A DNA stretch of 64,000 nt from Peromyscus leucopus (GCF_004664715.2 NC_051083.1:122144971-122208970); one strand, 5' to 3'. Positions 21,432 to 31,489 are shown, counted from the stretch's first letter. Translations and numbers: made by a program. Notes: generated by a model not told the origin, from the letters alone.

Positions 21432-22085
21432 CAAGGTGGAAGTATCTTTGCAACTGTTTTATGGGAGAAATTTGAAAGTTTAAATAAGCAAGCTAGGAAA
21501 AGCCTAGAATGCTATAAAGAGAGCTCAGTGGATTATTCTAGTGGGGCCTAATAAGACCAGACTGTGACAAAATGTGAAAGACTATGCTAATTTTAAGATG
21601 GAACTGAAGATTGTATTAGGAAGTGGACTGACAGACTTACACTGTGGCAAAGAATATGCAGGCAGCCCCCAAGATTTTGTGGGAGGCTGAGGTTAAAGTA
21701 ATTGACTGATTGACTTGAAAGAGTAAATTTCAAGGTAGCAAAGCATTCAGGAAACAGCATGTGTATCACTAACTATTTTTAACCAAACTTACTGTGAGAA
21801 TCAGCTACAAAGGAGCAGAATAGAAATATGTGAAAAATTCATAGTGTAGCCAAAAAAAGACTGTAATAGTATGACCAAATAGGAAAATGTCATTATTGGC
21901 CTATGAAAACAACTCGAGCCCTTTATACAAGGACAGTAGGAAGGATGCCTTGATGGAATCTCAGAAATATGCAATGGCTATTGCAGAGTCAGAGACGGAG
22001 ACATCTACATTGTGTTTTGAAGGCTTCCCAGGGTATCAGAGTTTCAGAAAGAAGCCATGGCAGCCCTGAGCACCCAATGCCTAGG
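21323..22085 (+). mobile_element. MaLR internal region, degraded
   Basis: Immediately 3' of the LTR. Phrases such as 'GGCAAAGAATATGCAGGCAG', 'TTTTGTGGGAGGCTGAGGTT', 'CAAAGCATTCAGGAAACAGC' and 'GCCATGGCAGCCCTGAGCAC' correspond to the non-coding MaLR internal region. It is interrupted by a CA/TA microsatellite at 21357-21430. The 3' LTR is not found; a different repeat starts near 22545. MaLR elements are non-autonomous ERVL relatives. Confidence 0.5.
21357..21430. repeat. Compound (CA)n(TA)n microsatellite
   Basis: About 31 bp of CA followed by about 42 bp of TA. The Ile-Tyr frame read across it is an artefact. Confidence 0.97.
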
Positions 22086-22544
22086 GATTAATTTCTTTGT
22101 GATCATCTTGCAAGACAATTAGAATCCACAGCATCTATGGTTCAAGTGGGCTGAGAAACAGTTCATGTTGACAGCATACCTTGGCATTAATGTGATGATG
22201 ATTTTGTGCATCTGCAGAATACAGGGGTTATGAGGCATAAAGGTTTCAATTGGTATTTCAAAAGAAAGTCTGGGTGGGTGGCTAAGCAGTTTATTACAGA
22301 ATCCAAGGCCATGCAAGGATTCACACACATGGTGATCCATGGAACTGAGAGAAGGACGCCAAAACTTCAGTTGAGACCCCAAGAAGGTATAGGCACGTAT
22401 AACGAGTAATGCCTGCTGACAGACTCTGCCAGTGATCAGAGCCAGCCATGGGTTGTAACTAGTATGGCTGTAGGGACAGACTTTTCCAGCCCTTTGGGAG
22501 TAAACATCCTACCACTGTGTATTAGATGCTATATATGGAGATTT

Positions 22545-23690
22545 AGGATTTTTTATTAACTTTTATTGATTCTTTATGGATTTCACATCATGCATTTGGA
22601 TCCTACTTATCTCCTGCCCCCTCGCATCCTTCCTCTGCCCTTGCAACCTCTCTTCAAAACCAAATTTAAAAGAAAAACCAAAACCCAAACAAACCAAAGA
22701 AACACAAGAAGGAGAAGGAAGAGGAGGAGGAAAATCTGTCATGGAAGCTATAGTGTGGTCCCCTGAGTCACACAGTTTACCCTTTAGTCCATTCATCTTT
22801 ACTTGCAAGTGTTCATTGCCATAAGTGTCTGGCTCAAAACCACTGGTTTCTGCTACATCACCAATAATGGGCTCTCACTGAGACTCCTCTTAGACATTCT
22901 GTTGTTTTATGTCATGGAGATCCTGCAGTTTGGGATCTGTAGGTTTGTTCCCTTCACATGCTCCAACAGTTCATAGATTCAGTGGACATTGGGATGGGCC
23001 AATTCATAGCCCTGGTTCTGGGCCTGGGTGATAACTGGATTGGTCAGCCTGCTAGCTTTCCCTCATTGTCACTACCAGAACAAGCTTTCCTGCACTGCCT
23101 GGACTAGCTCACCCAGTGCAGCTGACACCAAGGAGCAGGGCTAGTTCTCCTGTTCTTAGGGCCTTAGATCCAGGTCCCCCACATTCACATCACCAGGGCC
23201 AGCTCTACTGTTTTGCCCAGGCAAGGTGCAGGGCCCTCTCTCCTGATTGCTGTAGGGGGAATACTCTCAGGGGTAGGAGCAGCTCGCCTGTTCTCACGCC
23301 CTCAGAGCTGGCTCACTTGCAACCCCGACAACAGAGTCAGCTCCATTGTGCTGCCCAGGCAGGGTGCAGGGCCTGCTCTCCTGTGTGCTGCAGCTAGTGT
23401 AGGGCAGGGCTAATTCTTTCACTCTTGTGGCCCCAGTGCCAGCTCTCTCACCTGCTACCAGCGGTAATGGGTGAGAGAGGAGGGCATCTTTCTCTCACCC
23501 ATGCCACCACATGGCAGCCAAAGGGGGGGGTGAGGTCAGCTCTCCTGCTCTCATGCCATCAGGGTCAGCTCATCTTAGTCCCCCAACTACAGGGTCAGCT
23601 CTCTTATGCTGCCCAGGTGAGATGTATGCCTGTGGTGAGAAGTGGAGTGAGCTCTCCCCTGATGGGTAGGGTCAGGAGGTTTAGGATTTA
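22545..23690 (+). mobile_element. Rodent L1-5'-UTR-like block, GC-rich with internal repeats
   Basis: Starts with 'TTTTATTGATTCTTTATGGA' / 'TTTCACATCATGCATTTGGA', wording shared with 48700-48730 at the head of the second such block. From about 23090 it becomes GC-rich with a diffuse tandem motif around 'GGGCCAGCTCTACTG / GGTCAGCTCTCCTGCTCTCA / GTGCTGCCCAGGCAGGGTGC'. Pro/Ser/Gln-rich frames across it have no family match. Reading it as the 5' region of an old Lx-type L1 is an inference, supported by the 48.7-kb copy being followed by L1 ORF1. Confidence 0.5.
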
Positions 23691-23896
23691 ATGCTTCCTT
23701 CTGGATGTTAGTCTTGCTCTGAGCTAACTTGCTATTATTTCCCTATTCCTTTCTTTTAAAATAACAGTTACTTTGTACTCATGTCACCATTATGTCTTAT
23801 TTTTATAGTATCTTACAGTTGATGAACTTCATATCTCAGAGAAGAATTTGAACTTAAGACTTTTGAGCAGTGCTTAAGCTAGACTATGGGTCTTCT

Positions 23897-24340
23897 TGGA
23901 TATGGATTGAATGTCCTTTGCATTTGAGATGGATGTCAAATCTTGGGCTCCTGAAGTCAAATGCTGTAGTGAGGATCTTAGGCATCTCTCGTAGACCCAT
24001 ATTTTAGAAGCTTTAGTCCCCAGGGAGTAAGGTGGTTAAAACTTTTAGAGGTAGGATTTAATGGGAAGCCTTTAGGTCACTTAAGGGTATACCATGAAGG
24101 AAATTATGGGACCTTGGCCTGATCTTCATTATCTCTTCTTTTTCCTGCCCCGTGGCTGTGAAGTTTTGCTTTGTGACACACTCTTGCCACGATGGGCTTC
24201 CTCTCCACAGGCCCAAAGAAATGAGAGCAATCATTCATGGACCAGAACTTGCAAAACTGTGATCCAAAATAACCCCTAAGCTTTTAGAAGTTAGTTATGT
24301 CAAGTATTTATTAAAGTAATGGAAAGTTGACTAACAGGCA
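23897..24340 (+). mobile_element. MaLR LTR
   Basis: 'GGATATGGATTGAATGTCCT', 'AGAAGCTTTAGTCCCCAGGG', 'GCAAAACTGTGATCCAAAATAACCCC' (in parts) and 'TAATGGAAAGTTGACTAACA' follow an MLT/MST-like MaLR LTR from head to tail. Confidence 0.6.
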
Positions 24341-26067
24341 GTATTCAAGGCCAACATAATCAAGCTGAGTATAATCATTAAAAACCTCAGGACTCCAGAG
24401 GGTCTATTTCCTGCTCACTTAATCTCTAGCTGTTTAATAAAAAGAACATCTTATAACCATCAATGTAATGATTTGCAACTTGAAAGCATTTTAGTTTTCC
24501 AATTTCAGGGAACAAAAGCTATTTCAGGAAGGAGTGATTTTTAAATATTCCTAGACTTGGGCTAACTAAAAATAACCAATGAAAATAAATACAAAAGTGA
24601 AAGTCAAAACATAATTTACCCTCTGTTGTTACACAACCAGGCCTAGAATACAGACTCTCTCTCTCACCTCCCTTCAGCTGTGTTGAAGTAGGCACTTGTC
24701 TCTGAGGAATCATTCAGCAAGCAAGGACGATGGAAAATAGCTGCTTGTTTGATGGCAATAAGGCCTTGGAAGGACCATATATGCCATCTTTCCCTTAGCA
24801 ACCCCTCATTTACCATGTCTGAATATCTCTAAAGTCCCATAAAGCTTTTCAGCCTTTTAGAGCCCTTTAGAAATAAACATAAGAAACCCTGGAATGCATC
24901 AAAGGACAAACCCTTAAAGTTGTACACTGGAAAGGCAAATGTGGGACATGAAATATCAGCTGGTGCTGCATTTTGGTGGTGAGATACGGAGAGGGGGAGC
25001 AAGACTAACCCCAGGGTCATTTGGTTAATCAGACTGAATAAAATACTTCACTGTTCCTAGTGGTGTTTACTATTTTCACGAGAAGCCTCCTTCCTTAAAT
25101 TGCCTCAGAGTCCAAATTCGAAGGCTCAGCAATGATAGCTCTAAAGTCTTGGCTTTGTGCCTACCCTGTGCCTTCTCAGATAGGTCAAATTTTTTAAAAA
25201 AAGAACACTATGTGTTTGCTCTTTGTCTATCTCAAATAGCCCCTCTTTTCTGGGTTGGATTGTAATGTTACAACTCTGAGCCTGTGTATAGTATATCAAA
25301 TTCTGGCCCGATTTCCAAGAAGGAAATTTGCATCTAGAAAGGCCTAAAAAAGAGCAGCAAGATTGCTCACAATATCGGGATCTATTTCCTCACGCTTGAA
25401 ATTCTAAGCTTTTCCTCCTTATTTGGCAAAAATAGTAACTGGGTCAAATATAGAAACTCACCATTTCTCCCTTTTATTTACTTCTCCATCTGTGTACAGG
25501 CTTCATCAATGATGACAGCAGGAAATGGCTTGGCTTTGGAGCTCTGGGTTGTTAGCTATTTGATGTGAGGAAGCAGCTGGGAGAGTATCTACACATGCCA
25601 TTCCTGGGCTATACTCCAGAGGGGCCTGCCATCGGCCTTTACCCCATTTGCCAAGTCAGTGATTGTTCTGGACGCTGCTTATAAGCCTTAGGAAAGATGC
25701 CTTCTCTGTTTTTTTTTTTTATTCAGAAAAAAAAATCATACCTGAAGGGATATTTAATCATATTTACTGTATCATTGTCTAAATACAAAAGTTATAAATC
25801 CCTACTCTAGATCACTTGGGAAATAGAAAAAAATTAAGAAGACAATACCACCACCCATAAATCAGCCATAATTATTGTTTTTATTTCTTTCTGTTTCCAT
25901 GCATACCACTAAAAGCAAAATAAACTTTTAGTTATGTGCAATCCTCCCATCTTTGTGAATGTTTTCTAAGTGGATCCTGAGATGACAACATTAAATGACC
26001 CTCACATCTCCTGTACCCAACAAAACAAAGATAAAGAGTTAAAGCAGACCTAGTTTATACTCGAGCT
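24341..26067. other. No feature recognised
   Basis: About 1.7 kb with no identifiable repeat or gene. A T10/A8 pair around 25709-25735 is the only low-complexity piece. Confidence 0.5.
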
Positions 26068-26140
26068 ATGTTGTCCAATTTGGTGGTCACAAGCTGCATG
26101 TAGGTAATTTGATTTACATTTCCAACAAATAAATACAATT
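26068..26140. repeat. Possible left half of an old DNA-transposon-like repeat
   Basis: 'GCTATGTTGTCCAATTTGGT' ... 'CACAAGCTGCATGTAGGTAA' matches the 'ctgtccaatatggtagccactagccacatgtggcta' style of a short mammalian non-autonomous DNA element (MER group). The likely partner half is 27440-27555. Confidence 0.4.
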
Positions 26141-26789
26141 TAAAAAATAAATTTCATTAGTATAAAAACTGGCCAACAGGAAGAGAGATTTCATTTTGAG
26201 ACTGATTTCCTTATGACCTGCAACCAAAGTGTACAGTATCTTCAGCAATAGGGTCTAGCCGCCTAGTTCTGATAGGCAATGAAAAGCAGTAGCAGCAGCT
26301 TATTGTTTGAGGGGCCTCAGCATCCTCCCTAATCAATAACTTGTAGGGAGATACCCCATGCTAGGTACTGTGATTTTTGTTTAAGAATCCATATCTTCTG
26401 GTAGCAGCATTGAAATTAGCTTACTAACTAGTGGGCTTCCACAAGGCTTCACCATATGTCCCTAACTCTGTTTAACCTTCCCCTTACCCCTCCTCTCCTT
26501 CATTCCCTGCCCCCACCCTTGATTAAACCTTTCTGCCCAGTGTTTGCCCTGTCCTTTTATTTCATATGTGTTCTACTACCCCCTCTAATGTTATCTTTTA
26601 CTTGGGTTGTGAGATCATAGGTTTCCATATAGCTTTTTTTTATATACCCTTCATTTTGGTTAATTCTTCATCCACACTCTCATTTCCCCATTCTCCAATA
26701 CCTTCCATGTTTGAACTCTTTCACCTGCAGTAGCCTCCCTATCTACTCCCGTTTTATTTTTATTCTATTATCCTTCCTCTCATAATGCA

Positions 26790-27182
26790 TGTTGCAGTAA
26801 GTTTTCTCAAGTCCCACCCAGCCTTATGGTTCCACCCAGCATCATGGTCCCTCAGCCGCTTATAAAATAATCATTCAGAGGCTTAATATTAATGACCAGT
26901 TGTATGGCCTATGGCTTGCTAGCTCTATCATCTTAAATTAACCCAAATCTATTAATCTGTGTTTTGCCACATGGCTGTGGTGTTACCAGTCTTCTGGCAT
27001 GTTGCTCCTTGGACAGCAGATTGGTGTTTCCCCTTCCTCCCCTTCCTCTCCTTTCTTCTCTCCTATATCTGCTTGGATTTTCCCGCCTGGCTCCATCCTG
27101 CCCTGCCATAGGCCAATGCAGCTTTATTTAATAACCAATCAGAGCAACAAATTCACAACATACAGAAAGACATCCCACAGCA
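26790..27182 (-). mobile_element. Class II ERV LTR (mys/ERVK-like), minus strand
   Basis: On the minus strand this reads TGCTGTGGGATGTCTTTCTG ... TTACTGCAACA (TG...CA, 393 bp). It carries a 'TTATTAAATAAAGCTGCATT' polyadenylation signal. A purine tract (AGAAAGGGGAAG in reverse, 27183-27195) abuts its 5' end, so this is a 3' LTR with the end of the internal region still attached (to about 27243). The same LTR head and purine tract occur on the plus strand at 28813-28850. No retroviral gene is present. Confidence 0.75.
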
Positions 27183-27243
27183 CTTCCCCTTTCTGTCTAA
27201 TCAGAAAGGAAGGTTTTAACTTTAACATAGTAAAATTACATAT
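27183..27243 (-). mobile_element. ERV internal 3' end with polypurine tract
   Basis: The 17-mer AAAGGAAGGTTTTAACT at 27205-27221 is the exact reverse complement of 28794-28810 next to the second ERV 3' end. Only the last ~60 bp of the internal region survives. Confidence 0.75.
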
Positions 27244-27244
27244 A

Positions 27245-27350
27245 ACAAAACTGTGGGGACGTGAGAGGAGTTGGAGGGAAGAGGAATGGATGAAATGACA
27301 TAAATGCAATTTCACACTTATGTATGAAATTCTCAAAATAACAAATCAAT
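27245..27350 (+). mobile_element. Tail of an old Lx/L1-type repeat
   Basis: 'GGGGACGTGAGAGGAGTTGG' ... 'ACTTATGTATGAAATTCTCAAAATAAC' matches the terminal wording of the copies at 7165-7245 and 55815-55905. Confidence 0.5.
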
Positions 27351-27439
27351 TCAACATACGCACATTTCACTTCTGTAGTCTAAAAATAAACATGATTAAA
27401 CCATAAAACTAACTGAAATCAAATTATACTTTCCCAGTT

Positions 27440-27555
27440 GAACCAGCTACACTCTAACTAATCAATAACCACATGTGGTTAGTGGCTGCTAGATTAGACA
27501 GAGAATTTTACCAAATGTCCCAATCATTGTAGAAAATTCTATTGGAAACACTAGT
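27440..27555. repeat. Possible right half of an old DNA-transposon-like repeat
   Basis: 'AATAACCACATGTGGTTAGT' followed by 'AATCATTGTAGAAAATTCTA' and 'TTGGAAACACTAG' matches the right side of the same MER-like element (…ccacatgtggctagtggct…catcattgcagaaagttctattggacag). Confidence 0.4.
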
Positions 27556-27847
27556 CTGAAGAATATAAAAAGACTTTATGATGTTATTGGCAGAAAAGGC
27601 AGAAGGACAGACTATATCAACAAGAGAAAGTAGGTAAGTCATTAAAAGGGTTTCAGAGAAAGGGAATACAGCAAGAAAACATCAAGCTGGTGAAAAGGAG
27701 AAAGAATGAAATGTGTTTTCATGTTAGCTGTCTACTATATGAGAAAAAATACTTGATTCCTATTATACATTTTAATCACCTTTCCAAGCAAGCTCAAATA
27801 ATTTGTATGATTTTAGACTGATTTGTGAGCATGTTCTGACATGTATT

Positions 27848-27935
27848 TTTGTTGCAATGCTGGGAGTGAAATCCAGAGCCATTTACATACACTCTAAGCA
27901 TGAGCTCTACCATTGAGTTAACATACCTGGTATGG
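27848..27935 (-). repeat. ID/B4-type SINE fragment
   Basis: 'CAATGCTGGGAGTGAAATCC' ... 'CTCTAAGCATGAGCTCTACCATTGAGTTA' is the antisense tRNA-Ala-like promoter half (…gaacccagggccttg…gctctaccactgagcta). Confidence 0.7.
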
Positions 27936-28231
27936 CATGTAGATTTTCATGTGATATTTGTTCCTAACTTCAAGGTCTCTAGTAATAGAAAGATGAGAAA
28001 ACATATGGCTCACACTTGACATAAAATAAGATTTTAACAGAACACATTGCTTTGCCCCACTTAGTAATATGAAAGGTACCACTCAAGCTTATCATTTGCA
28101 CATACAGTATACACACAAATATACACACTCTGTCAAGAAGTATTTCTATAATTCAAACATATTGGTTAAAATATGAACACATTTTTCAAGCTCTCAATAT
28201 TGTTACATATGTGGTGGTAATCTAATTGTAC

Positions 28232-28697
28232 TGAAATGTGATTTTGATTGTATGTTAATAAATAAAGTTGCCCGGGGGTCAGAGCTATTAGAGCATAGCA
28301 GAGTGTGGCGGTGGTGCAACGCTTTATCATAGATATCTGTGTGTTCAGGGTCAGAGCTATTAGAGCATAGAGTGTGGCAGTGGTGGCACACGCCTTTAAT
28401 CCCATAGATCTCTATGTGTTCAGGGATACAGCCAGCATTGGAGACATATGCCTTTAAGACCTAGGGGGCTGTACATTCAGACAGTGACGAGGCAGTCACG
28501 TGTTTGGGTTTACAACCAATGAGAAGGCAGAATGACTGGAAAATCGATTTACAGACAGGAAGTAGCTCTCTTTCAGGAAGCTGGGACACCGCAGGCGGAA
28601 GGGTGAGATTTTAGCTCTGAGCTCTGACCTCTCGGCTTTCTCCTTTACATTGTTTCTGTGTTTCTTATTTAATAAGATGGTTAGTTACTTCTATATC
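28232..28697 (+). mobile_element. ERV 5' LTR with B1-derived insert
   Basis: From TGAAATGTGATTTTGATTG to just before the primer-binding site. It has AATAAATAAAGTTGCC near the 5' side, a B1-derived piece (GGCAGTGGTGGCACACGCCT), and a partial internal duplication (about 28276-28347 and 28348-28420, each with GGGTCAGAGCTATTAGAGCATAG; read as two 12-mers). The 3' part (GGAAGCTGGGACACCGCAGG ... TTTCTTATTTAATAAGATGG) leads into the primer site. It has no resemblance to the LTR at 28832-29198. Confidence 0.7.
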
Positions 28698-28715
28698 TGG
28701 CGCCCAACGTGGGGC
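28698..28715 (+). promoter_or_regulatory. Retroviral primer-binding site, tRNA-Lys type
   Basis: TGGCGCCCAACGTGGGGC is complementary to the 3' end of tRNA-Lys(1,2), the primer used by several betaretrovirus-like and ERVK-type elements. It directly follows the 5' LTR, which fixes the LTR boundary and orientation. Confidence 0.9.
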
Positions 28716-28831
28716 CCCCCTCCAGCAGGAAGTAGTAAGAGAAGCTACGCCCAAATTCCCAAATATACCAAGCTGGCTTTGGAGATGTATAAAAGTTAAA
28801 ACCTTCCTTTTTAAAAAAAGAAAAGGGGAAG
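28716..28831 (+). mobile_element. Deleted ERV internal region ending in a polypurine tract
   Basis: Only about 115 bp lie between primer site and 3' LTR. The last part shares 17 exact bases with the minus-strand ERV end (28794-28810) and finishes in an A/G tract at 28813-28831 just before TGCTGTGGG. All gag, pro, pol and env sequence is gone. Confidence 0.75.
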
Positions 28832-29198
28832 TGCTGTGGGATGGACTGTATGTCAAATAAAACACTGATTGGCCAGTGGCCAGGCAGGAAGTAGGTGGGA
28901 CAAGGAGAGAGGAGAATTCTGGGAAGTGGAAGGCTGAGGCAGAGAGACACTGCAGCCACCACCATGACAAGCAGCATGTGAAGATGCCGGTAAGCCACCA
29001 GCCACGTGGCAAGGCATAGATTTATGGAAATGGATTAATTTAAGCTATAAGAACAGTTAGCAAGAAGCCTGCCACGGCCATACAGTTTGAAGCAATATAA
29101 GTCTCTGTGTTTACTTGGTTGGGTCTGAGCGGCTGTGGGATTGGCGGGTGACAAAGATTTGTCCTGACTGTGGGCAAGGCAGGAAAACTCTAGCTACA
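28832..29198 (+). mobile_element. ERV 3' LTR, different type from the 5' LTR
   Basis: TGCTGTGGGATGGACTGTAT ... AACTCTAGCTACA, about 367 bp. Like the minus-strand LTR at 26790-27182 it has a TGTGGGATG head, an early AATAAA (TCAAATAAAACACTGATTGG) and 'TTAATTTAAGCTATAAGAAC' late. It does not align with 28232-28697, although the two should be identical in a normal provirus. Confidence 0.75.
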
Positions 29199-29744
29199 TA
29201 CATATTTTCTCCAAATAAAATATAACAACATAATTTCCAACAGGGGTGTATGCATATTTTTATCTCCTGTCACCCTGACCCAAAAGTGCATATTGTTTTC
29301 TATTTTGTCATGTTAGGAAAGGCAAAATATAGCATTTGTTGAGAATTGCTAGCACTTTTGTTGTTTCTCTCAAGAAGTACGGAAGGAACAATATCAATGC
29401 TAAGACTTTAATATAATCTTTACACTTTCAAAACACCATTGGAGCCTCTCCATGAAACCCAGAGGAGGTACCAAAATCAATAATTTCTTCCAAACAAATC
29501 TATTCTGAATTTATAAATAATTTGGTATCTCTACAATATACTTAGCAATCTGATCATACTGAAAATATTTGCATACTTGTAAATTTACTTCCCCAAAAAT
29601 CAGGATCCTATTTCTTTCCCCATGTGAAATGCTTCTGAGGGCTTAGCACAATGTTTCCTATACAAAGAGACTTAAGGACATAGATTCTGAATTGAGCAGT
29701 TGCTGTTCATCATTGAAATCTTAAGCTCACAGTGGAGAGACATA
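29199..29744. other. No feature recognised
   Basis: Apparently unique DNA. Confidence 0.5.
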
Positions 29745-29885
29745 GTGTTAGTGCTGACAGCCAGATTGTAGTTCTGGCAGTGCCGTGAACACCCTCTCTC
29801 TCAGCCTTACCATTCTCATTTACAAAATGAGGAAGTTGGCCCAGTTGATGTTTCTACTCTGTTCCAAATCTAAAACAATTGCATT
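29745..29885 (+). repeat. MIR SINE relic
   Basis: 'GACAGCCAGATTGTAGTTCT', 'CAGCCTTACCATTCTCATTT' and 'ACAAAATGAGGAAGTTGGCC' follow the MIR core and its 3' side. Confidence 0.6.
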
Positions 29886-30149
29886 CTCAGACCCAGAATA
29901 TGTGTAGAGATTGGGTAAGATGGATGAGAGAACTATGTTTTCATGTGAGCATGTGTGTGCAAGTGTGAGCAGTGAGGGGGGAGTGATTGGTAAGTGTTCC
30001 TTTCCTTTCTGCAAGGATCCTTAGAGGTAAGGAGAAAAAAGAGGCAGCAACAGGTTTGAACACCAACTAGGTAAGAATGAAAGATATGAATCACCATAAC
30101 AAGCTATTTGGAACTGTGTGCTTCTAGGCCTTTGAGGACAAAGTTCCTA

Positions 30150-30290
30150 TGATGATTTTTTTCTTCCAATTTTTTGTTTGTAATTTCCTCAATTTCTTTA
30201 AGAGATTTGTTCATATCCTCTTTAAGGACCTCTATTATCTTCATAAACTAATTTCTATGATGGTTTTTGAAGTCAAAGGTCCTATTAAAG
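30150..30290 (-). mobile_element. Antisense LINE-1 ORF1-region fragment
   Basis: 'CCTCAATTTCTTTAAGAGAT', 'TTGTTCATATCCTCTTTAAG' and 'GACCTCTATTATCTTCATAA' read in reverse as the Lys/Glu-rich L1 ORF1 coding wording common in rodents. Confidence 0.55.
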
Positions 30291-30569
30291 TAGCAACATT
30301 TGCATTGCTCATTCTATGCTGAATAGACAGTCTGCATTGCCTAGCTCTTGATTAAAAACAGTAGCAGTGTTCCTAACATTAGTTAGTAGTCCCCTGAGGC
30401 TGGCCTCTATTCTAATTACCACTTTGAACAAGTTTTATGCCAAGGACAGATGCAATGTCTCAATGCCATGGCCTCTTGAATAAGTGACTGTCTAGCTTGT
30501 GGCTGAGATGTTGTGTAGTAATAAGGGTTTTCAGAAGTCCATGGTTTTTTTTCTTAATAAAGGGATAAC

Positions 30570-31127
30570 TGTTGGACCCCAAAATTTAGGATCTCAAGTG
30601 GGCACCCCAAGAACCCAGACTCCAGTCCAGTTGATGCAACAGCATGAGGATTTTATTAAGCTTCTATATAGAAGGGCAAACTCTGCTCCTAAGAGCAAGA
30701 GCCGCATCTTACTGCAGCCCCATAAGGGCTTATAAAGGAAAAACCCACAAAACCCACAAGATTACAATTCCCATACAATTTCATTTCACAAGATCATGGT
30801 CTGGGTACAGAGTGATCACAGAGTGGGTACAGTTACATCAACAGGTACATTCTTCCTGAAACCTCAAGGCGGGGTGTCAGGGCAGGAGTGGAGTTAACAC
30901 AAAGGTCACAGTAGTCCTTCCTGGAACACCTGCAACTATCCCAGTCACAGTTGAGCACATCTCTTAACAGAAATCTTTTTACATTGTTATATAGTTGCAG
31001 GGGAGATTGAACAATGGCTAAGTCAGGTTGCTCTTGGAACTAGATTTTTAGTTTCTCATTTCCTGGTGCTTGAAGTTTCTCTTTCCTGAGGCTTGGGGGT
31101 GTAATCCTGAAGGGCTAGGGTCTTTCA
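30570..31127 (-). mobile_element. Intact solo LTR, class I ERV-like, with 5-bp target duplication
   Basis: On the minus strand it starts TGAAAGACCCTAGCCCTTCA and ends AAATTTTGGGGTCCAACA, 558 bp TG...CA. A TATAA-like 'CTTTATAAGCCC' and an 'AATAAAATCC' signal are spaced as in a promoter/poly-A LTR. ATAAC at 30565-30569 and 31128-31132 is a perfect flanking duplication. Its wording is gammaretrovirus-like. Both ends are intact, so it arose by LTR-LTR recombination. Confidence 0.82.
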
Positions 31128-31364
31128 ATAACTATTATTCAAATATGGAATCACAAAATTTACGGATGCTCTTAGAGGTATAAATATTACTCCAGGTCTG
31201 TGTATTTTCAGTCTGAAGAAGTATGATTCTCTCCTCACTGTTTTTGGTCAAATATGAGGTCAATTGAATCAGAGAAACTTCTGTAGATTCATTATAAAGA
31301 ATCACACTTATTGCTACAACATGTAGGAACTGAAAACACAAGAACATAAAAAAAAATTTTTTTC

Positions 31365-31440
31365 TAATGAGTTATCTAAGGTCCTGAAAACAGAAAGGAT
31401 TTTCCCAAGGCTCCAGGCATAGTAAAGTGACAGATCAAGA
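31365..31440 (-). repeat. MIR SINE 3'-half fragment
   Basis: 'TTTTCCCAAGGCTCCAGGCA' then 'TAGTAAAGTGACAGATCAAG' follows the antisense MIR core (gcccaaggtcacacagct agtaagtggcagagc). Confidence 0.6.
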
Positions 31441-31450
31441 CTCAAAACCA

Positions 31451-31454
31451 AAAA

Positions 31455-31489
<35 letters not shown>
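31451..31489. repeat. (AAAT)n microsatellite
   Basis: Ten near-perfect TAAA units. Confidence 0.95.

Noticed and set aside
23116..23691. Pro/Ser/Arg-rich frames that could suggest a secreted or collagen-like protein
   Set aside because: The periodicity is that of the GC-rich DNA repeat and it appears in all frames.
28665..29012. 115- and 105-codon minus-strand frames over the ERV
   Set aside because: They run antisense to the primer site, purine tract and LTR and match no retroviral protein.
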